Assembly (NCBI GenBank): GCA_002366795.1
Contig: DFBX01000117.1
Location: forward strand, 1 to 19,464
Direction of reading: 5' to 3'
From: Rhodobacteraceae bacterium UBA3069
GTDB lineage: Bacteria > Pseudomonadota > Alphaproteobacteria > Rhodobacterales > Rhodobacteraceae
DNA: 19,464 bases
In this document: positions 14,949 to 19,464 of the stretch, one piece after another
Numbering within the stretch: position 1 is the stretch's first letter
Layout: each line of letters opens with the position of its first letter
Translations under genes and position numbers: made by a program
The notes under the pieces: model-generated
Seen by the model: only the letters and a program-made list of their open reading frames with translations
Databases searched by the model: none
Told to the model about the DNA's origin: nothing

Positions 14949-14963
14949 GAACAAATCGTGAAT
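14949..14963. promoter_or_regulatory. Candidate LexA operator of dnaE2
   Basis: GAAC (14949-14952), seven bases, then GAAT (14960-14963) is one mismatch from the alphaproteobacterial LexA box, known as GTTC-N7-GTTC (GAAC-N7-GAAC on the other strand). It lies 10 bases before the dnaE2 start and overlaps a TATAGT -10-like hexamer, so a bound repressor would block transcription. dnaE2 is a known SOS gene in this class. Confidence 0.65.
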
Positions 14964-14968
14964 ATAGT
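14963..14968 (+). promoter_or_regulatory. -10 hexamer of dnaE2, suggesting a leaderless mRNA
   Basis: TATAGT (5 of 6 to TATAAT) ends five bases before the ATG at 14974, so transcription would begin at or next to the start codon. No Shine-Dalgarno is visible before the ATG. No good -35 was found. Confidence 0.45.
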
Positions 14969-14973
14969 GACGC

Positions 14974-17898
14974 ATGATGTTTATCGAACTTTGCGCCACT
15001 TCCAATTTCTCTTTCCTTCACGGGGCATCCCACCCCGAGGAATACATACTGCGCGCCGCGATGATGCATATGCCCGCGCTGGCGGTGGCCGATGAAAACT
15101 CGGTCGCGGGAATCGTGCGCGCCCATGCGCAATCGCGCGCAATCGCCCGCGCGCTGGCCGACCGCGCGGCGCAAGAGGCCCGCGATGGCCCGATCGGCCC
15201 GCCCGCCCCGCCGCACCTGTCGGATGGCACATGGCATGTGACCGTGCCGCGCCTGATCCCCGCCGCCACGCTGGTGCTGTCCTGCGGGATGCGCCTGACC
15301 GCCCTGCCACGGGACCGGCAGGGCTGGGCCTCGCTGTGTCGGCTGCTGTCGCTGGGACGGCTGCGCGCGCCCAAGGGCGATTGCCTGCTGCACACCGATG
15401 ATGTGCTGGAACGCCACGTCGGCCTCACGCTCCTGCTACATCCGCCACGGGATCTGCCCGTGACGCGCGGCGCGGACGGGTGGTTGCAACGAGCGGGGCG
15501 GCTGACGCGCCGCCTTGGCACGCACATGCATCTTGTTCTGGCCCCCCGATACGACGGGCAGGACCGCGCCCGCCTTGCCCGCCACGCGGCGCTGGCCAGC
15601 GATCTGGGCCTGCCCTGCGTCGCCTCGGCCACACCGCTGATGCACCATGGAAACCGCCGCCAGTTGGCCGACGTGCTGACCGCGATCCGCACCGGCAGCC
15701 GCGTGGACGACCTAGGCCGCGCCGCCCTTGCCAATAACGAACAGCGCTTGCGCAGCAAGGCCGAGATGCTGCGCATTTTCCGAGGGTGTCAGGATGCCGT
15801 CCATGCCAGCGGCGCTTTGGCCGAAACCCTCACCTTCTCGCTGGACGAGTTGCGCTATGAATATCCGTCCGAACTGACCGGCACCGAAACCGCCGCCGAA
15901 CGCCTGTCGCGCCTGGCCCATGCAGGGTTGAAATGGCGCTACCCGAACGGCGCGCCCGATCATGTGCGCAGGTTGATGGCGCATGAACTGGCCCTGATCG
16001 CCAAGCTGAAATACGAACCGTATTTCCTGACCGTCCATGACATCGTGCAATTCGCCCGTTCACGCGACATCCTGTGCCAGGGCCGGGGCAGCGCCGCCAA
16101 TTCCGTGGTCTGCTACTGCCTTGGCGTCACCTCGGTCAGCCCCGAAATCGGCACCATGGTGTTCGAGCGTTTCGTATCCGAAGCCCGCGACGAACCGCCC
16201 GATATCGACGTCGATTTCGAACACGAGCGGCGCGAGGAAGTGATCCAGCACATCTATGAACGCTATGGCCGCCACCGCGCCGGCCTGTGCGCAACGGTGA
16301 TCCATTATCGCGGCAAACGCGCCATCCGCGAGGTCGGCCGCGCCATGGGCCTATCCGAAGATACCGTCGCGGCGCTGTCCTCGCAGTTGTGGGGGTTTTA
16401 CGCATCGGAAACCACGGCCCACCACCGCCTGCGCGAGGTCGGGCTGGACCCAACAGACCGGCGCCTTGCCCTGACCCTGAAACTGGTCGCGCAGATCGAG
16501 GGCTTCCCCCGCCATCTGTCCCAACATGTCGGTGGGTTCATCATCACCGAAGGCCGGCTGGACGAACTGGTCCCCGTGGAAAACGCCAGCATGGAAGATC
16601 GCACCGTCATCTGCTGGGACAAGGACGATATCGACACGCTGGGTATCCTCAAGGTCGATGTGCTGGCGCTGGGGATGCTGTCCTGCCTGCGCAAGGCGTT
16701 CGCCCTGATGCGCCAGCATCACGGGCTGGATTACGATCTGGCCACCCTGCCCCCCGAAGATCCGAAAACCTATGACATGCTGTGCCGCGCCGACAGTATC
16801 GGCGTGTTCCAGGTGGAAAGCCGCGCCCAGATGAACTTTCTGCCGCGCATGAAACCGCGCCGCTTCTACGATCTGGTGATCGAGGTGGCGATCATCCGCC
16901 CCGGCCCGATCCAGGGCGACATGGTCCACCCCTATATCCGCCGCAGGAACGGAGAGGAGACGGTGGAATTCCCCTCGGACGCATTGGGTAAGGTGCTGGG
17001 CAAGACGCTGGGCGTGCCTTTGTTCCAGGAACAGGCCATGCAGATCGCCATCGTAGGCGCGGGGTTCAGCCCAGAACAGGCGGACCGGCTGCGGCGGTCC
17101 TTGGCCACTTTCAAGAAACACGGCAACGTGTCGGAATTTCGCGCGCCCTTTCTGCATGGCATGGCGCGCAATGGCTATGATCGCGATTTCGCCGAACGGT
17201 GTTTTTCCCAGATCGAGGGTTTTGGCAGCTATGGCTTTCCCGAAAGCCACGCCGCCAGCTTTGCCCTGCTGGTCTATGCTTCGGCCTGGATCAAACGGCA
17301 TCATCCGGGGATTTTTTCCTGTGCCCTGCTAAACGCGCAACCCATGGGGTTTTACGCCCCCGCGCAGATCGTACGCGACGCGCGCGAACACGAGGTCACG
17401 GTGCGCCCCGTCTGCATCAACGCCAGTTTCCGCGACAACGTGATGGAGCCGGACGGAAAGGGCGGGCTTGCGCTGCGGCTGGGGTTTCGCCAAATCAAGG
17501 GACTGGAGGGGGAGGACGCCGACTGGCTGACCGGGGCGCGCGGCAATGGCTATCGCAGCGTGGCCGATGTCTGGCGCAGGGCGGGGCTGGCACCGGGGCT
17601 GATCGAACGGCTGGCCGAGGCGGACGCCTTTGCCGCGCTCGGCCTCTCGCGCCGACAAGCCCTGTGGGAAGCCAAAGCACTGCGCGCCCCGAAACCGCTG
17701 CCCCTGTTCGCCACCGATATGGATGGCGAACATATAGCGGAACCTGCCGCGACCCTGCCCGCAATGACATTGGGCGAAGAGGTGATGGAGGATTACGTGG
17801 CCACCCGCCTGTCCCTGAAAGCGCACCCCATGGCGCTGCTGCGCCCGATGATGACCGGGGCAGTACACAATGCCAACACTAGCGCGGGCGGAAAGTGA
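14974..17898 (+). CDS. dnaE2: Error-prone DNA polymerase DnaE2/ImuC, C-terminally truncated
   Basis: The 974-residue product is a C-family polymerase. It has an N-terminal PHP domain starting MMFIELCATSNFSFLHGASHPEEYI, the fingers/palm motif CQGRGSAANSVVCYCLGVTSVSP, the catalytic pair in PPDIDVDFEHERRE (Asp410, Asp412), the third Asp562 in KVDVLAL, and the DnaE2-type HVGGFIITEGRLDELVP. ImuC performs SOS-induced translesion synthesis with ImuA and ImuB. Usual members are about 1050-1100 residues. Here the frame ends just after LSLKAHPMALLRPMMTG with an unrelated tail AVHNANTSAGGK, so the OB-fold region (about 100-120 residues) is missing. No remnant is seen downstream in any frame, where a dispersed repeat begins at once. 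The polymerase core is intact, so it may still be active. imuA and imuB are not adjacent within the window. Confidence 0.93.
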   Translation: MMFIELCATSNFSFLHGASHPEEYILRAAMMHMPALAVADENSVAGIVRAHAQSRAIARALADRAAQEARDGPIGPPAPPHLSDGTWHVTVPRLIPAATLVLSCGMRLTALPRDRQGWASLCRLLSLGRLRAPKGDCLLHTDDVLERHVGLTLLLHPPRDLPVTRGADGWLQRAGRLTRRLGTHMHLVLAPRYDGQDRARLARHAALASDLGLPCVASATPLMHHGNRRQLADVLTAIRTGSRVDDLGRAALANNEQRLRSKAEMLRIFRGCQDAVHASGALAETLTFSLDELRYEYPSELTGTETAAERLSRLAHAGLKWRYPNGAPDHVRRLMAHELALIAKLKYEPYFLTVHDIVQFARSRDILCQGRGSAANSVVCYCLGVTSVSPEIGTMVFERFVSEARDEPPDIDVDFEHERREEVIQHIYERYGRHRAGLCATVIHYRGKRAIREVGRAMGLSEDTVAALSSQLWGFYASETTAHHRLREVGLDPTDRRLALTLKLVAQIEGFPRHLSQHVGGFIITEGRLDELVPVENASMEDRTVICWDKDDIDTLGILKVDVLALGMLSCLRKAFALMRQHHGLDYDLATLPPEDPKTYDMLCRADSIGVFQVESRAQMNFLPRMKPRRFYDLVIEVAIIRPGPIQGDMVHPYIRRRNGEETVEFPSDALGKVLGKTLGVPLFQEQAMQIAIVGAGFSPEQADRLRRSLATFKKHGNVSEFRAPFLHGMARNGYDRDFAERCFSQIEGFGSYGFPESHAASFALLVYASAWIKRHHPGIFSCALLNAQPMGFYAPAQIVRDAREHEVTVRPVCINASFRDNVMEPDGKGGLALRLGFRQIKGLEGEDADWLTGARGNGYRSVADVWRRAGLAPGLIERLAEADAFAALGLSRRQALWEAKALRAPKPLPLFATDMDGEHIAEPAATLPAMTLGEEVMEDYVATRLSLKAHPMALLRPMMTGAVHNANTSAGGK

Positions 17899-17903
17899 GG
17901 GAC

Positions 17904-17937
17904 GCCTCCGGCGGGAGTATTTTCGGCAAAATGAAAA
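17904..17937 (+). repeat. Dispersed intergenic repeat, copy 2 (GTATTTTC element)
   Basis: GCCTCCGGCGGGAGTATTTT continued by CGGCAAAATGAAAA matches the element at 9557-9590. It begins five bases after the dnaE2 stop and abuts the larger inverted repeat at 17942. Confidence 0.78.
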
Positions 17938-17941
17938 CAGG

Positions 17942-18060
17942 GCGGCATGAGCAACCTCAACGCATTGCGCGCGGAAGGCCCGAGGTGGAGCGCAACGTGA
18001 TGCGGGGGGAGGCGCGCGCCCGCAGGGGCGCGGCGAGGGGGCGGCAAGCCCCCGCTGCCC
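17942..18060 (-). repeat. ~120-bp dispersed GC-rich intergenic repeat, copy B (right of dnaE2, inverted)
   Basis: Read on the minus strand this matches 14811-14929, including the exact 20-base hairpin block at 18034-18053 and the CGCGCGCAATGCGT-type block near 17960-17975. Together the copies form an imperfect inverted repeat around dnaE2. The hairpin follows the stop of the transglycosylase gene and could serve as its transcript end. Confidence 0.85.
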
Positions 18061-18067
18061 CCATCCG

Positions 18068-19339
18068 TCAGCGCGACCTGAGCAGTTGCAGCAATTGCTG
18101 GCTGGGGTAGCCATCGGATTTCGCCCCGACCGAGGACTGGTAGGCGCGGATCGCTTTGACCGTGTTCGGCCCTATGATCCCGTCGATCTTCTCCAGGGGG
18201 TAGCCCTTGCGCTTCAGGCGGCGCTGTACTTCCATCCGCTGATCAAAGGTCAGCGGGTCGTAGCCGCGCGGCCAACTGGCCTGAATTTCCGGCCCGCCTT
18301 TCAGGCGGTCAGACAGGTGGCCGGCGCCGATCACATAGGCATCGGCCTTGTTATATTTTTCAATCACGGCGAAATTGTCGAAGATCATGAAAGCCGCCCC
18401 CGCAGTGCCCGCGGGCAGCAGGATCGACGCGCGGCCATGGTTCGGCACGGGGCGCCCGTCAATCCCGACCACGCCCTGCGCCGCCCAGTCCGAGGGCATC
18501 TTGCGGATGTCACGCTTTGCGGCGGCCGCGCTAAAGCCGCGCGGCAGGCGCACCTCGACTCCCCAAGGCTGGCCGCGTTTCCACCCGAACCGCGCGAGGT
18601 AGGCTGCGGTCGAAGCCAGCGCATCCGCCGGATTGTCCGACCAGATGTCGCGTTTGCCATCGCCGGTGAAATCCACCGCGTATGCCAGGTAGGATGTGGG
18701 GATGAACTGCGTATGCCCCATCGCACCCGCCCATGATCCTTTCATCTTGCGCGGGTTCACGTCGCCCGATTGCAGGATCTTCAGCGCCGCCATCAGCTGA
18801 CTTTCAAAGAACCTGCCGCGCCGCCCATCGAAGGACAGCGTCGCCAGCGCCTCGATCAGGTTGAAGTCACCACGCCTCGTGCCATAGGTGCTTTCCATGC
18901 CCCAGACCGCTGCGACCACTTCCTTATCCACGCCGTATTTCGCCTCGATCGCGCGCAGGGTTCGCCCGTGCTGGCGCAGCGCCTTCTTGCCATTGTCCAC
19001 CCGCACCGGGCTGACCGCAAAATCAAGGTAATCCCATATCTGCTTGGTAAATTCCGATTGGTTGCGGTCTTTCGCGATCACATCGGTGTTATAATGCACG
19101 TCCCGAAAGGCGCTGTTCAACACCCTGCGCGAAATGCCTTTGGCCGCTGCACGTGTCTTGAACCCTTCAACCCAACGCTGGAAGGCTGCATTCTTGGTCG
19201 AAATCTGGCCGGCGCCGCTGACATCTTCGACCGAGCGGGAAACGGGCCGCAGCGAGCTGTCCACAGGCCCCGCCATCGCCACAACCCCCGACAGCATCGC
19301 AGCCGCACACAGAACCATTCCAAACCGATACTTGCCCAT
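18068..19339 (-). CDS. Lytic murein transglycosylase (MltB/SLT family) with C-terminal peptidoglycan-binding domain
   Basis: The 423-residue protein has a signal peptide (MGKYRFGMVLCAAAMLSGVVAMAG). The MltB-type catalytic domain runs from about residue 50 to 335, with catalytic Glu149 in VWGMESTYG and the family motifs FESQLMAALKIL, GSWAGAMGHTQFIPTSYLAYAVDFTGDGKRDIW and AAYLARFGWKRGQPWG. A peptidoglycan-binding type 1 domain closes it (about 360-421: RMEVQRRLKRKGYPLEKIDGIIGPNTVKAIRAYQ). It cleaves glycan strands to 1,6-anhydromuropeptides in the periplasm. No lipobox Cys is seen, so it appears soluble. The start has only a weak GGGG/GAG ribosome-binding site. It is convergent with dnaE2. Confidence 0.96.
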   Translation of the reverse strand: MGKYRFGMVLCAAAMLSGVVAMAGPVDSSLRPVSRSVEDVSGAGQISTKNAAFQRWVEGFKTRAAAKGISRRVLNSAFRDVHYNTDVIAKDRNQSEFTKQIWDYLDFAVSPVRVDNGKKALRQHGRTLRAIEAKYGVDKEVVAAVWGMESTYGTRRGDFNLIEALATLSFDGRRGRFFESQLMAALKILQSGDVNPRKMKGSWAGAMGHTQFIPTSYLAYAVDFTGDGKRDIWSDNPADALASTAAYLARFGWKRGQPWGVEVRLPRGFSAAAAKRDIRKMPSDWAAQGVVGIDGRPVPNHGRASILLPAGTAGAAFMIFDNFAVIEKYNKADAYVIGAGHLSDRLKGGPEIQASWPRGYDPLTFDQRMEVQRRLKRKGYPLEKIDGIIGPNTVKAIRAYQSSVGAKSDGYPSQQLLQLLRSR

Positions 19340-19464
19340 TGCTCGACCCCTGTTTTGCTTGGGATTTTAGCCGAGCCTAGCGTGATTAAGCTTGATTCGG
19401 AAACAATGATAAAAGTAGCGGCGAATGTCAGCTTATTGCCGATTCTGTTGAAAAACAATGTGTT
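19340..19464. other. Upstream region of the lytic transglycosylase gene
   Basis: This AT-richer stretch probably carries the leftward promoter of the transglycosylase gene. I could not pick a convincing -35/-10 pair, and no protein-like frame is seen up to the window edge. Confidence 0.4.

Noticed and set aside
14801..14973. Repeat regions beside dnaE2 as ends of an insertion sequence or integron
   Set aside because: No transposase or integrase lies between or near them and no target-site duplication is evident; the GC-rich hairpin look fits a dispersed intergenic element better.
16351..17304. 317-codon open frame on the minus strand inside dnaE2
   Set aside because: Antisense to the conserved polymerase core including catalytic Asp562; no protein-like features.

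Overview
The window looks like a chromosomal segment of an alphaproteobacterium of the order Rhodobacterales (Roseobacter/Rhodobacter-type). This rests on GC-rich coding sequence, the gene order rsfS-rlmH-gpmI-envC-ctpA-rppH, the leuC-leuD-membrane protein-EEP protein-leuB neighbourhood, a DnaE2-type polymerase behind a LexA-like GAAC-N7-GAAT site, and GC-rich dispersed intergenic repeats of a kind I recall from this order. The placement comes from recognising families, not from a database search.

Left part (1-6371, mostly minus strand) is a leucine biosynthesis neighbourhood. leuC and leuD lie together at 4335-6371 and end at a strong intrinsic terminator. A conserved membrane protein and a secreted endonuclease/exonuclease/phosphatase-family protein follow. 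The first 16 codons of leuB are at the left edge. Between the EEP gene and leuB sits a divergent pair: a LysR regulator and an NAD(P)-binding epimerase-like gene. The epimerase gene is cut by one in-frame amber codon, carries an (GA)11 tract over its ribosome-binding region and has an internal 12-bp tandem repeat. The pair looks like an insertion or a degrading accessory module.

Centre (6582-8538): a small STAS/SpoIIAA-like protein diverges from an MscS-family mechanosensitive channel.

Centre-right (8633-14803, plus strand) is a compact, partly translationally coupled housekeeping cluster: ribosome silencing factor, 23S rRNA pseudouridine methyltransferase, cofactor-independent phosphoglycerate mutase, EnvC-like murein hydrolase activator, C-terminal processing protease, an intrinsic terminator, then RNA pyrophosphohydrolase RppH and a cysteine-rich exported protein of unknown function. 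rsfS is preceded by a good Shine-Dalgarno and ATG in the wrong frame, giving a 18-codon leader ORF that ends on the rsfS start.

Right part (14804-19464): an error-prone polymerase gene dnaE2/imuC lies alone between two inverted copies of a ~120-bp GC-rich intergenic repeat. It lacks the C-terminal OB-fold region and has no imuA/imuB beside it in the window. A -10-like hexamer overlaps the LexA-like site so close to the ATG that a leaderless mRNA is likely. A convergent lytic murein transglycosylase closes the window.

I see no CRISPR array, IS element, tRNA or rRNA. The strongest unusual signals are the truncated dnaE2 bracketed by inverted repeats, the simple-repeat plus amber-broken epimerase gene, and the rsfS leader arrangement. 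I do not see a clear new multi-gene system.
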